Source: a bacterium
Lineage (GTDB): Bacteria; Actinomycetota; Acidimicrobiia; Spongiisociales; Spongiisociaceae
DNA length: 64,000 bases
Direction: 5' to 3'
NCBI GenBank assembly: GCA_028821235.1
Contig: JAPPGV010000089.1
Span: forward strand, 1-64,000
Part shown: piece after piece, positions 1 through 8,652 of the stretch
Layout of the letters: the number at the start of each line of letters is the position of its first letter
How positions within the stretch are numbered: the first letter of the stretch is position 1
The notes under the pieces: generated by a model
Databases searched by the model: none
Told to the model about the DNA's origin: nothing
Seen by the model: only the letters and a program-made list of their open reading frames with translations
Translations under genes and position numbers: made by a program

Positions 1-2
1 AG

Positions 3-884
3 TTGCTGACGGTGCCCGAGGCGGCCAACCGTCTCGCCCTGCTCCAGAGCGGTGACGTGGACATCGCCCTCGATCTGTCCGTACAGCAGTTGGCTACCGC
101 AGCAACTTCGGACGGTGTGAAGGTTCTGTCGGTTCCCGACCGGAACGGGATCAACGTCCTGCTGAACAACCAGGCTCCGCCGTTCGACAACGTGACCCTG
201 CGGAAGGCGATGTCCTACGCGGTCGACTACAACGCGATCGTCAACGGCGTCCTGAATGGCCAGGCAGTCCCGAGCCAAGGACCTATCTCGGTGAATTCCA
301 GGTTCTTCGACCTATACAACCTGGAGGACGCGTGGATCTACGAGCACGATCCCGACAGGGCTCGGCAGCTCATGGCGGAAGCCGGCTATCCCGACGGGTT
401 TGAGTTCGAGATGGTCATCCGCCAGAACGTCCCGCTCGACGAGGCGGTCGCCACGAACCTCAAGGCGCAATTCTCCGACCTCGGGATTGACATGAGCATC
501 CGTCCTGTCACCGGGGCCGAGATGTTCGACCACCTGTTCGGTCTCACCTACGGAGGTATGGCCTTCCGGGGCGGTCTCCTCGACTACGTCGATGACCCCT
601 ACTACCAGTTCTTCCTGTGGTGGGATTCGCAGGATGCAGCGATCAACTGGACCGGTTTCGTGGACCCGCGGATCGATGAGATCCTCGACGAAACGGCTTC
701 GGTCGTCTCGGATCCGGGACGGCGCGAGCCTTATCGGGAGGCAGTGACCCGATTGGTCGATGCAGCACCGATGCTGTGGCTTGCCAATGCCAACTACACG
801 CTGGCGATGCGTGAAGACATCGGCGGGTTCACGCTCCATCCCGACGGGCTTCTCTGGTTCGCGACCCTGAATCGGTCCGGCTAG
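3..884 (+). CDS. ABC transporter substrate-binding protein, family 5 (5'-partial)
   Basis: This is the C-terminal ~293 residues of an extracellular solute-binding protein of the oligopeptide/dipeptide/nickel class (SBP family 5). It would capture a small peptide-like or amide ligand outside the membrane for the permeases encoded next. The frame is open to the window edge, so the signal peptide and N-terminal lobe are missing. Features typical of the family are the NGINVLLNNQAPPFDN segment, the DPDRARQLMAEAGYPDG segment and a closing Trp-rich stretch near FFLWWDSQDAA. A perfect hairpin follows the stop and precedes the permease gene. Family assignment is firm; ligand identity is not visible, though the downstream hydantoinase genes suggest a cyclic amide or its derivative. 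Confidence 0.9.
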   Translation: MLTVPEAANRLALLQSGDVDIALDLSVQQLATAATSDGVKVLSVPDRNGINVLLNNQAPPFDNVTLRKAMSYAVDYNAIVNGVLNGQAVPSQGPISVNSRFFDLYNLEDAWIYEHDPDRARQLMAEAGYPDGFEFEMVIRQNVPLDEAVATNLKAQFSDLGIDMSIRPVTGAEMFDHLFGLTYGGMAFRGGLLDYVDDPYYQFFLWWDSQDAAINWTGFVDPRIDEILDETASVVSDPGRREPYREAVTRLVDAAPMLWLANANYTLAMREDIGGFTLHPDGLLWFATLNRSG

Positions 885-905
885 TCCATCGGTAGCAACT
901 ACGCA

Positions 906-945
906 GATCGGGAGGGCGCCGCCTAGGGTGGCCGCCCTCCCGATC
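906..945 (+). promoter_or_regulatory. Intercistronic GC-rich hairpin after binding-protein gene
   Basis: A perfect 13-bp inverted repeat (GATCGGGAGGGCG at 906-918, complement at 933-945) encloses a 14-nt loop between the binding-protein stop and the first permease. No T-run follows, so it looks more like an mRNA-stabilising or partial-attenuation hairpin than a full intrinsic terminator. Hairpins in the same position occur at 39362-39403 and 54247-54280. Confidence 0.75.
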
Positions 946-1061
946 GTTCTACCTCCCTGGAGCCACGCATAGAAGCGATACAGGCAACCAGTCAGGAGCG
1001 GGAGACCCGCGACCGGCTCTCCGGACTTCGGCGATGGGCCCTGTTCCTGGCCAATCGCGTC

Positions 1062-2072
1062 GTGGTTCTCGCCGTCGTCCTCCTGGCGGTGGTCATTATC
1101 GGCTTCACGATCACCCGGTCCACGGGTACCCCTCTTTACGCCTCGCTCGGAGTGGCGGTGAGCGAGGCGATAATCGAGCAGCGAGCCGAGGAGATGGGCC
1201 TCAACGAGCCCATCGTCGTACAGTTCTGGACCTATCTCACTCACCTTCTCCAGGGAGACCTGGGTGTGTCCCGTATTAGCCGCATACCGGTTGCCGAGGA
1301 CATTGCCCTCAAGCTTCCCGCTACCGCCGAGATGGTCTTCTTCACGCTGATGGTCAGTTTCATCTGGGCCATCCCACTCGGTGTACGGGCAGGACTCAGA
1401 CCCGACGGAAAGCTGGCCAGGCTCGGGGAAGGCATGGCGCAGTTCGGGGTCAGCGTTCCGGCCTTCTGGCTCGGCCTGCTGTTCATCTTCCTCCTCTACT
1501 TCCTGCCTCCCAGGCTCCCTGACCCTCTAGGTCCTCTCCCCTCGCTCTTCCCGCCTCCCTTGGGCCGCGTGGGCAGTGGCATTACTCCCCCGGAAATGGT
1601 GACCGGTCTCTACACGCTGGATGCCCTGATCGCCGGGGACTTCCGTCTGGCTTGGCATGCCCTGTGGCATCTGATTCTCCCCGCGGTGACCCTCTCGTTG
1701 ACCAGTGGGCCCCCGCTATTCCGTGTCACCCGCTCCGCAGTTAGCGAGGCCGTGTCCAGCCCGTTCGTCGAGGCCGCCTACAGCTACGGACTGGGTCGGC
1801 GAACCGTTCTTGTCAGGGACGTTCTCCGCAACGCCTCCCCGCCGGTGCTCAATCTGGCCGCCATGACCTTCGGCTACCTGATCGGAGGCGGGGTGCTGGT
1901 GGAGGTGGTGTTCTCCTGGCCTGGGATCGGTTCGTTCGCGGTGTGGGGCATGGACAACTCGGATTATGACGTGGTACTGGCAGTGGTAATCATCGCCGCG
2001 GTCATCTACGTGATCCTGTACTTCATAGTTGATCTGATCCAGTTCGCCATGGATCCCCGGCTCCGTGACTGA
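1062..2072 (+). CDS. ABC transporter permease, DppB/OppB type
   Basis: Inner-membrane permease of an oligopeptide-type importer. It has an N-terminal membrane segment, a periplasmic region ending in the LNEPIVVQFWTYL and GDLGVS elements, then about five more helices with the EAA-type coupling loop near EAAYSYGLGRRTVLVRDVLRN. The first conventional start is GTG at 1062, but the same frame is open and protein-like back to about 957, including RWALFLANR just before the first helix, which resembles the usual FLLRRL entry of this family. The true start may therefore be an upstream non-ATG codon; CTG at 957 is possible but lacks a clear ribosome-binding site. It is followed 6 bp later by the partner permease. 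Confidence 0.88.
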   Translation: MVLAVVLLAVVIIGFTITRSTGTPLYASLGVAVSEAIIEQRAEEMGLNEPIVVQFWTYLTHLLQGDLGVSRISRIPVAEDIALKLPATAEMVFFTLMVSFIWAIPLGVRAGLRPDGKLARLGEGMAQFGVSVPAFWLGLLFIFLLYFLPPRLPDPLGPLPSLFPPPLGRVGSGITPPEMVTGLYTLDALIAGDFRLAWHALWHLILPAVTLSLTSGPPLFRVTRSAVSEAVSSPFVEAAYSYGLGRRTVLVRDVLRNASPPVLNLAAMTFGYLIGGGVLVEVVFSWPGIGSFAVWGMDNSDYDVVLAVVIIAAVIYVILYFIVDLIQFAMDPRLRD

Positions 2073-2078
2073 ACAGCG

Positions 2079-2999
2079 ATGACCACCATCTCCCCCCAAA
2101 GGGAACGCCGGCTTCTAGCCCGTGTCTTTGTCGGCCCGACGGTCGGTATCACCGTCCGGCGTTCACTGTTCTTCTTCATGCTGTTCCTGGCCGTGATCGG
2201 TCCGTGGATCGAAACGATCGGCCAATGGATACCCATGCCCGTCTACGACCCTCTCCGGCCCGATCCGTTCAATCCGGTGTCCCCGCCCTCGGCGGAGCAC
2301 TGGTTCGGTACGGACACGCTGGGCCTCGACATCTTCACGAGGGTGATAGTGGCCACCCGGGTCGACTTCACCCTGGCGCTCATCGGGGTCATGCTCGGCG
2401 GCGGCCTGGGATGCCTGGCCGGCGCCTGGGCCGCCTACCGCCGCGGGTGGGTGGACATGATTGCCCTGCGGATTGTCGAGGTGGTCCAGTCGTTCCCCGT
2501 CCTCCTCCTCGGGATCGCCCTGTTCGCCGCGCTGGGACCCCTCGAGATCTTCGGCCCCGTGGACAACGGCATGGCGGTCCTCGTGATAGCCATCGCCATG
2601 GTCAATTTCCCGTTGTACCTGCGCCAGGTACGCAGCGTGCTGCTGCCGCTTACCGAAGCAGAGTTCGTGCAGGCGGCCAAGTGCGCCGGCCTGGGAGCAT
2701 GGGGCATCGTGGTGCATCACTTCATTCCCAACGCCCGGGGCCAGATCCTGGCCTTGTTCCCACTGACCTGCGCCTACGCCATCCAGATCATCGCCGGGCT
2801 CAGCTTCATCGGTCTCGGCATCGAACCGCCCAACCCCGAGTGGGGATCCATGATCAAGACGGGGGCCACGCTGATCGTCCAGGGCCACTGGTGGGTCTCC
2901 GTCTTCCCCGGCGCCTTCATCGTCCTGTCCGTGTACTCGTTGACCGGCTTTTCTGCCCGCTCCGAAACGTTGGTCGGTCCGGGAGGGACGTCCGCATGA
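2079..2999 (+). CDS. ABC transporter permease, DppC/OppC type
   Basis: Second inner-membrane permease of the same importer (306 aa). A first membrane helix is followed by the DppC-type segment PPSAEHWFGTDTLGLDIFTRV at about residues 66-86. The core then has five helices and an EAA loop near EFVQAAKCAGLGAWGIVVHHFIPN. The C-terminus carries the typical GLSFIGLGIEPPNPEWGSM element. The ATG at 2079 lies 6 bp after the preceding stop. The TGA overlaps the next gene's ATG at 2996, so the two are probably translationally coupled. Confidence 0.95.
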   Translation: MTTISPQRERRLLARVFVGPTVGITVRRSLFFFMLFLAVIGPWIETIGQWIPMPVYDPLRPDPFNPVSPPSAEHWFGTDTLGLDIFTRVIVATRVDFTLALIGVMLGGGLGCLAGAWAAYRRGWVDMIALRIVEVVQSFPVLLLGIALFAALGPLEIFGPVDNGMAVLVIAIAMVNFPLYLRQVRSVLLPLTEAEFVQAAKCAGLGAWGIVVHHFIPNARGQILALFPLTCAYAIQIIAGLSFIGLGIEPPNPEWGSMIKTGATLIVQGHWWVSVFPGAFIVLSVYSLTGFSARSETLVGPGGTSA

Positions 3000-3979
3000 A
3001 CTCCGGTCCGGCCAACGGGGCGCTGCTGACCCTCTCGGGGGTGGAGGTCACCATCAACACCCTCTCGGGCCCGGTCCATCCTCTCCAGGGCGTGGATCTC
3101 CAGGTTTTCCCCGGTGAGACGGTCGGGTTGGTGGGGGAGAGCGGTTCCGGGAAGTCGATGACCCTGCGGTCGATACTGCGGCTGATGCCTCCGGGCGGGG
3201 CGATCACCGGCGGTGCGGTCGAGTGGCAGGACCGCTCGGTGCTCGACCTGGATACCGACGAACTCCAAACCTATCGGGGCTCGGATGTGGCCATGATCTA
3301 CCAGAACCCGGTCACGGCCCTTGACCCGATGCTCAGCGTGGAGCGCCAGATCGTGGACGCGTTCAAGGCCAACCGCGAGGTACTGGACGGCGCTCCGGAG
3401 GAGTTCGCCCGCGAGGCCCTGCGGGACCTCGAGTTCGGCAACCCCGACGCGATCCTGAAACGCTACCCGCACCAGTTGAGCGGGGGAATGGCGCAGCGGG
3501 TCAACATCGCGCTGGCCCTGGCGTGCGGCCCTTCCCTCATACTGGCCGATGAGCCGACCACCGGACTCGACATGACCACCCAGGTGAGGGTGCTCGATCT
3601 CTTGGAGCGGCAGGTCAGCGCCCGTAATGCGGCCCTGCTCTTCATCTCCCACGACTTGCGGGCCGTGGCGAGGGTGGCCCGGAACATCGGGATCATGTAC
3701 GCCGGACGGGTGGTGGAATTCGGCCCTCGGGAGCGGATCCTCACCGAGCCCTCCCATCCCTACGCCAGGGCGCTTCTCGATTGCGTGGACCTGCGCACCG
3801 ATGAGCGTCCTCGTTCCATACCAGGCCTGGTTCCCCGGATGACCGAGGTTTACCAATTCTGCGCCTTCCGCGACAGGTGCGTGTACCGGATGGCCGTGTG
3901 CGACGAGGAACCCCTGCCCGTGCACGACTTGGGCGGGCGCCGCCGGTTGCTGTGTCACTTGGGTCCCGACCATGACTGA
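2996..3979 (+). CDS. ABC transporter ATPase, DppD/OppD type
   Basis: Cytoplasmic ATPase that powers the importer (327 aa). Walker A (GESGSGKS, about residues 46-53), the Q-loop (YQNPVTALDP), the signature LSGGMAQR near 161, Walker B with LADEPTTGLD and the H-loop SHDL are all present. The C-terminal tail has the Cys-containing CAFRDRC element, typical of this subfamily and an iron-sulphur ligand region in some members. The open frame extends far upstream, but the start is placed at the ATG at 2996 because it overlaps the permease stop as ATGA and homology begins there. It overlaps the second ATPase by 8 bp. Confidence 0.94.
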   Translation: MNSGPANGALLTLSGVEVTINTLSGPVHPLQGVDLQVFPGETVGLVGESGSGKSMTLRSILRLMPPGGAITGGAVEWQDRSVLDLDTDELQTYRGSDVAMIYQNPVTALDPMLSVERQIVDAFKANREVLDGAPEEFAREALRDLEFGNPDAILKRYPHQLSGGMAQRVNIALALACGPSLILADEPTTGLDMTTQVRVLDLLERQVSARNAALLFISHDLRAVARVARNIGIMYAGRVVEFGPRERILTEPSHPYARALLDCVDLRTDERPRSIPGLVPRMTEVYQFCAFRDRCVYRMAVCDEEPLPVHDLGGRRRLLCHLGPDHD

Positions 3980-4931
3980 GGCCACCATCCTCGAGGTCCG
4001 CAACCTGTCGAAGACCTATCGGGTGCGTCGTTCTATCGGTCTGGTCGAGACGATCAAGGCTGCCCAGCGTGTCTCGTTCTCGGTGGAGCGGGGCCGGACC
4101 CTGGGGATAGTCGGGGAGAGCGGATCCGGCAAGTCGACCGTGGCTCGTTGCCTACTCGGCTTGACACCGCTCACGGAGGGGGAAGTCCTCCTGGAGGGGA
4201 CCCAACTCGGTGATCTAGGCGTACGGAAGATGCGATCTCACCGCCGCATGATGCAAATGGTGTTCCAGATGCCGCAGGCATCCTTCGACCCGACCCGGAC
4301 CGTGCGCAGTTCCGTCGCGCAGCCGTTGCGCCGCCTCCGACCGGACATGTCGAAGTCGGAGCAGGAGGAGCGTCTCCGGCATGTCCTGGCGGCGGTCAGC
4401 CTCGGTGAGGAGTTGTGGGATCGGAAGCCGAGGGCGCTGAGCGGAGGACAGCTCCAGCGCGCGGCCATCGCCCGAGCCCTGGCGCCCGATCCCGAACTCG
4501 TGGTGCTGGACGAGCCGACCTCCTCGCTCGACCTGAGCGTGCGCGGGGACATCCTGTCGCTTCTGCAAGAACTCCAGGACGAGTTTCACGTCGCCTTCGT
4601 CTTCATCTCCCATGACCTCGAAGCGGTGCGCGTGTGCGCGCACGAGGTGATCGTCATGTACCTGGGCCAGATCGTGGAGCAGGGCACGGCAGAACAGGTC
4701 TTCGGCTCACCTGCCCATCCCTACACGCAAGCCCTGATGGCGGCGAGCAGGTTCGAGACCGACAGTTTCGAGCTGGGCCCGAAGGGCGAGACCGACCCGG
4801 CCGCCGGTTGCCGCCTGATGCCGCGGTGCCCGCTGGCCGAGGAGGCCTGCTCCGCCGAGCAGGATCTGGTCCCGAGCGGTAGGGACGGGCGGACGGTGCG
4901 ATGCTGGAAGGTCGTGGCCAACGACCACTGA
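3972..4931 (+). CDS. ABC transporter ATPase, DppF/OppF type
   Basis: Second cytoplasmic ATPase (319 aa) that pairs with the DppD-type subunit. It shows Walker A GESGSGKS, a Q-loop (VFQMPQASFDPTRTV), signature LSGGQLQRAAIARAL, Walker B VVLDEPTSSLD and the H-loop SHDLEAV. The C-terminal oligopeptide-transporter extension with paired cysteines (RLMPRCPLAEEAC) is present. Start ATG 3972 lies inside the end of the preceding gene. A 65-bp gap then leads to hyuA, probably within the same operon. Confidence 0.94.
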   Translation: MTEATILEVRNLSKTYRVRRSIGLVETIKAAQRVSFSVERGRTLGIVGESGSGKSTVARCLLGLTPLTEGEVLLEGTQLGDLGVRKMRSHRRMMQMVFQMPQASFDPTRTVRSSVAQPLRRLRPDMSKSEQEERLRHVLAAVSLGEELWDRKPRALSGGQLQRAAIARALAPDPELVVLDEPTSSLDLSVRGDILSLLQELQDEFHVAFVFISHDLEAVRVCAHEVIVMYLGQIVEQGTAEQVFGSPAHPYTQALMAASRFETDSFELGPKGETDPAAGCRLMPRCPLAEEACSAEQDLVPSGRDGRTVRCWKVVANDH

Positions 4932-4996
4932 CCGCGGGTGACCGGCAACTGGTAGCCTGTCGGTCGCATCTTTCCACCTGAAGGGATCAATAGGTA

Positions 4997-6994
4997 ATGG
5001 GCACGAGAATCGCGGTGGACATCGGTGGGACGTTCACCGATCTGGTCATGGAGTCGGACGCCGGAACACGGGTCTCGAAGGTCCTGAGCACCCCCGAGGA
5101 TTTGGTCGAAGGTGTCCTGGATGCGGTAGAGGAGGCCGGCGCCGATCTCGACGACGTATCCCTCTTTATCCACGGAACGACGGTGGGACTGAACACCTTC
5201 CTCGAGCGCTCCGGTGGCAAGGTGGCCCTGGTTACCACCCGGGGCTACCGCGACGCCTACATCATCGGCCGCGGTCACCGGCCCGACATGTACGACCTGA
5301 AGTATCACAAACCCACCCCGCTGGTCGAGCGCGACTCCATCCTCGAGATCGACGAGCGGATCAGCGCATCCGGTGAGGAGCTGGCGCCGCTCGACGCCAA
5401 TTCGGTCGAGGTAGTGGCCAAGGCCATCGCCGAGGCCGAGTACGAAGCGGTGGCCGTGTCCCTCATCCACTCCTATGTCGACCCACTGCACGAGCTGGAG
5501 ACACGGGAGATTCTCCGCAGAACCCTCCCCGATATTCCCATCGTGCTCAGCCATGAGGTGGCGCCCGAGTGGCGGGAGTACGAGCGCACCTCCTCCACCG
5601 TCACCTCGGTGTACATCACCCCACGGGTTCGTGACTACCTGTCACGGCTGTCCCAAGCCCTCCGCGCCAAGGGGTTGTCGGTGCCGCTCCACATAACCCA
5701 GTCGAACGGCGGGGCGATGATTGCCGACTCGGCGGCCGACCGGGCGGTGCTCACCCTCTACTCGGGACCGGTAGGTGGCGTGATCGGGGGCCGGGAGGTG
5801 GGCCGGAGGACCGACCAGCCCGACCTCATCTGCATCGACATGGGCGGCACTTCCTTCGACGTCTCGATCGTGCGCGGTGGTCAGGTGGGCATGCAGTCCG
5901 AGTTCGAGCTGCAGGGCCTGCCGATACTGGCGCCCGCGGTGGAACTGGTGAGCATCGGCGCCGGCGGCGGGAGCCTGATCTACGAACGGCACGGCGGGCT
6001 CCGGGTGGGGCCCGAGTCCGCGGGATCGTTCCCCGGCCCGGCCAGCTACGGGCGGGGCGGCGTCCGCCCCACCGTTTCGGATGCCAACGTGGTGCTGGGC
6101 CGCATCCCGCGAGCCCAGAAGCTGGCCGGCTCCTTCACGCTGGACCGCCAGGCCGCCGAGGATGCCCTGGCGTCGGTGGCCGGGTTCTTCGACTTGACGG
6201 CGACAGATCTGGCCGAACAGGCGCTCGACGTCACCCACTTCGTCATGGCCGAGGCCATCCGCGAGCTGACCGTGGAGCGCGGCCTGCATCCGAAGGACTT
6301 CGCCATCGTGGCGTTCGGCGGGGCCGGCCCCCTCCACGCCGCCTTCCTGGCCGAGGAGCTCGAGGTGGAGCGGGTGCTGATACCCGCCAATCCGGGCGTG
6401 TTCTCCGCCTGGGGGATGCTCCAGGGCGATGTCCGCCACGATGCTGTGACCACCCATTACCGGAGGCTGGACCAGCCCATCGTCGACCTCACCGAGCCGA
6501 TCGAGCGGCTCAAGGACAAGGTGTGCCGCGAGATGGAGGTGGATGACGAGCAGCGGGCCGGGATGCGCTTCGAGACCCACGTCGAGCTTCGGTACGTGGG
6601 CCAGGAGTACTCCTTGCCCATCCGGCTGGCGGCCGCGGCAGCCGACGAGGAGTTCAAGGCAAGCTTCCACGCCCGGTACGAGGAGCGCTACGGCCATGCC
6701 AACCCGGAGGCCCCGATCGAGATGGTCGCTATCCGCTTGACGGGCATCCGCGAGTTCGAGCGCGGCCCGTCCGGTGACGGCGACGAGCAGACCGGGGGTG
6801 CGGGCCGCACCAGCGAGCAGGTCATCTTCAACGGACGGTCCATGGAGGTCCCGATCGTGGACCGGGGCGATCTGTCCGGTCGCCTGGTGGGCCCGGCCAT
6901 CGTCATGGAGCCGTCGACCACCACCGTGGTTCCCCCCGGCTGGGAGCTACGGGTGGGATCCCAGGGCCATCTGATCATGGAGAGGGGAGCCTGA
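4997..6994 (+). CDS. hyuA: Hydantoinase/oxoprolinase family protein, subunit A
   Basis: Predicted ATP-dependent hydantoinase/5-oxoprolinase alpha subunit (665 aa). The family couples ATP hydrolysis to opening of a cyclic amide such as N-methylhydantoin or 5-oxoproline; acetone carboxylase subunits are relatives. The N-terminus has the actin-fold phosphate-binding motif DIGGTFTDL (about residues 8-16), and a second, IDMGGTSFDVS, lies near 280. The HGTTVGLN element and a C-terminal beta-rich domain ending in VMEPSTTTVVPPGW are typical. ATG 4997 is preceded by AAGGGA about 10 bp upstream. Its partner hyuB follows after 2 bp. The exact substrate cannot be read from sequence. Confidence 0.93.
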   Translation: MGTRIAVDIGGTFTDLVMESDAGTRVSKVLSTPEDLVEGVLDAVEEAGADLDDVSLFIHGTTVGLNTFLERSGGKVALVTTRGYRDAYIIGRGHRPDMYDLKYHKPTPLVERDSILEIDERISASGEELAPLDANSVEVVAKAIAEAEYEAVAVSLIHSYVDPLHELETREILRRTLPDIPIVLSHEVAPEWREYERTSSTVTSVYITPRVRDYLSRLSQALRAKGLSVPLHITQSNGGAMIADSAADRAVLTLYSGPVGGVIGGREVGRRTDQPDLICIDMGGTSFDVSIVRGGQVGMQSEFELQGLPILAPAVELVSIGAGGGSLIYERHGGLRVGPESAGSFPGPASYGRGGVRPTVSDANVVLGRIPRAQKLAGSFTLDRQAAEDALASVAGFFDLTATDLAEQALDVTHFVMAEAIRELTVERGLHPKDFAIVAFGGAGPLHAAFLAEELEVERVLIPANPGVFSAWGMLQGDVRHDAVTTHYRRLDQPIVDLTEPIERLKDKVCREMEVDDEQRAGMRFETHVELRYVGQEYSLPIRLAAAAADEEFKASFHARYEERYGHANPEAPIEMVAIRLTGIREFERGPSGDGDEQTGGAGRTSEQVIFNGRSMEVPIVDRGDLSGRLVGPAIVMEPSTTTVVPPGWELRVGSQGHLIMERGA

Positions 6995-6996
6995 TC

Positions 6997-8652
6997 ATGA
7001 CCGACACCATCGTCAACGGCCAAAGCGGGAACATGCCCTCCCCGGCCACGGTAGAGGTGGTCCGGAACGCGTTCATCTCCGGCGCGGAGCAGATGCGGCG
7101 GAACCTGTATCGCAGCGCGCACAGCCCGGTGATCTACGAGATGAAGGACTGCTCGGTGGGTATCTTCGACGCCGAGGGTCACCTGCTCGGCCAGGCGCCG
7201 GGCCTACCGTTCTTCCTCGGCAGCCTCGGTGGGACGCTGCGAGAGGTGGTGAGGCTCAAGGGTTACGAGGTGTTCCGCGAGGGAGACGTCTGGATCGTCA
7301 ACGACTCGACCATCGCAGGCAGCCATCTCAATGATGTGACCGTATACGCTCCGATCTTCGTGGACGGAGGCCTCAGGGGGTTCACGGCGGCCAAGGCGCA
7401 CTGGAACGACATCGGCGCCAAGGATGCCGGATTCTGCGGTGACACTACGGACATCTTCCAGGAGGGTCTGCGCATAGGACCGACCTGCATCTTCCGGGAC
7501 GGCCGTCTCGACCAGCAGATCGTGGACCTGATCGCGCTGAACTCCCGTTTCCCGACCGCGCTGGTGGGTGACCTGATGGCTGAGATCAGCGCCTGCCGGA
7601 CCGGGGTGGAGCGGTTCCGTTCCATCGTGCGGCGGTTCGGATGGGACCAGGTGGAGAAGTCCATCCATGCCGTGTTCGAGCAGGCGGAGGCGGAGGACCG
7701 GCGCTCGGTGGCGGAGATCCCCGACGGCGTCTACGTCGAGGGCGCCTACCTGGACAACGACGGCGTGACCGAGGATCCCGTCTACGTGAAGGTCACCGTC
7801 ACCGTAGAGGGTGACAGCATGACCGTGGACCTGACCGGCTCCAACAAACAGAACACCGGGAGCGTCAACAGCGGCATCGTGCAGACCCGGTCCGGCATCG
7901 AGCAGGGTTTCAAGTTCCTCGTCAACCCGCATTCTCCGGTGTCCGGAGGGAACTTCCGGAACCTGGAGGTCATCGCGCCCGAGGGCACCTGCTTCAACCC
8001 GAGCGAGACCGCCGCCTGCCTCAAGTACGGACCCCACCTGATGCTGGCGCTGGATCTGATGATCAAGGCCCTGAGCCGGGTCGTGCCGGAGCGAACCGCA
8101 GCCGGGCATGTGGGCGACTCGTGGAACGTCATCATCGTGGGGGAGGACGAGTTCGGCCTGTTCCTGTCCGGGGAGGCCCTGACCGGCGGCTGGGGTGCCT
8201 TCGAGGGGGGTGACGGCGAGTCGGCCCTGATCCACTCGGCGGCCGGCGACTTCAAGAACTTCCCGATCGAGACCATGGAGCACCGCTACCCGCTGATCAT
8301 GCGGCGCCACAGCTTGCGCGAGGGTTCGGGCGGTGACGGGAAGTGGCGGGGCGGAATGGGGATCGTTCGGGAGTACGAGATCCTTGCCCCGGTCACGATC
8401 CAGCTCTGGTTCGAGCGGGCCGTCCAGCAGCCTTCATGGGGCCTCTTCGGCGGCCAGGACGGCGCGGGGCCGGAGGTGTGGGTGCACCGTCCCGGCGAGG
8501 CGCCCGAGAAGATGTTCAAGGCCAACGATCTGAAGGTCGAGGCCGGTACCCGGCTGGTGGTGAAGACCGGGGGAGGGGGAGGCTGGGGCGACCCGGCGCA
8601 GCGTGCCGCCGAGGACCGAGCTACGGACCGGCGCCTGGAGTTGGTCCCCTGA
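6997..8652 (+). CDS. hyuB: Hydantoinase/oxoprolinase family protein, subunit B (copy 1)
   Basis: Predicted catalytic partner of HyuA (551 aa). The HyuB pattern is clear: SPATVEVVRNAFISGAEQM at the N-terminus, NDSTIAGSHLNDVT, AHWNDIGAK, the Gly-rich SVNSGIVQTRSGIEQGFK segment, and a C-terminal GDGKWRGGMGI followed by GGGGGWGDP. ATG 6997 follows hyuA by 2 bp with GGAGAGG upstream, so the two are translationally linked. A near-identical second copy follows directly. Having two B subunits for one A is unusual and could mean alternative A-B pairings or a recent gene duplication. Confidence 0.92.
   Translation: MTDTIVNGQSGNMPSPATVEVVRNAFISGAEQMRRNLYRSAHSPVIYEMKDCSVGIFDAEGHLLGQAPGLPFFLGSLGGTLREVVRLKGYEVFREGDVWIVNDSTIAGSHLNDVTVYAPIFVDGGLRGFTAAKAHWNDIGAKDAGFCGDTTDIFQEGLRIGPTCIFRDGRLDQQIVDLIALNSRFPTALVGDLMAEISACRTGVERFRSIVRRFGWDQVEKSIHAVFEQAEAEDRRSVAEIPDGVYVEGAYLDNDGVTEDPVYVKVTVTVEGDSMTVDLTGSNKQNTGSVNSGIVQTRSGIEQGFKFLVNPHSPVSGGNFRNLEVIAPEGTCFNPSETAACLKYGPHLMLALDLMIKALSRVVPERTAAGHVGDSWNVIIVGEDEFGLFLSGEALTGGWGAFEGGDGESALIHSAAGDFKNFPIETMEHRYPLIMRRHSLREGSGGDGKWRGGMGIVREYEILAPVTIQLWFERAVQQPSWGLFGGQDGAGPEVWVHRPGEAPEKMFKANDLKVEAGTRLVVKTGGGGGWGDPAQRAAEDRATDRRLELVP

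Noticed and set aside
3972-4931. Separate small frames inside the ATPase (for example 4415-4882)
   Set aside because: They are out-of-frame products lying wholly within a well-supported ATPase gene.
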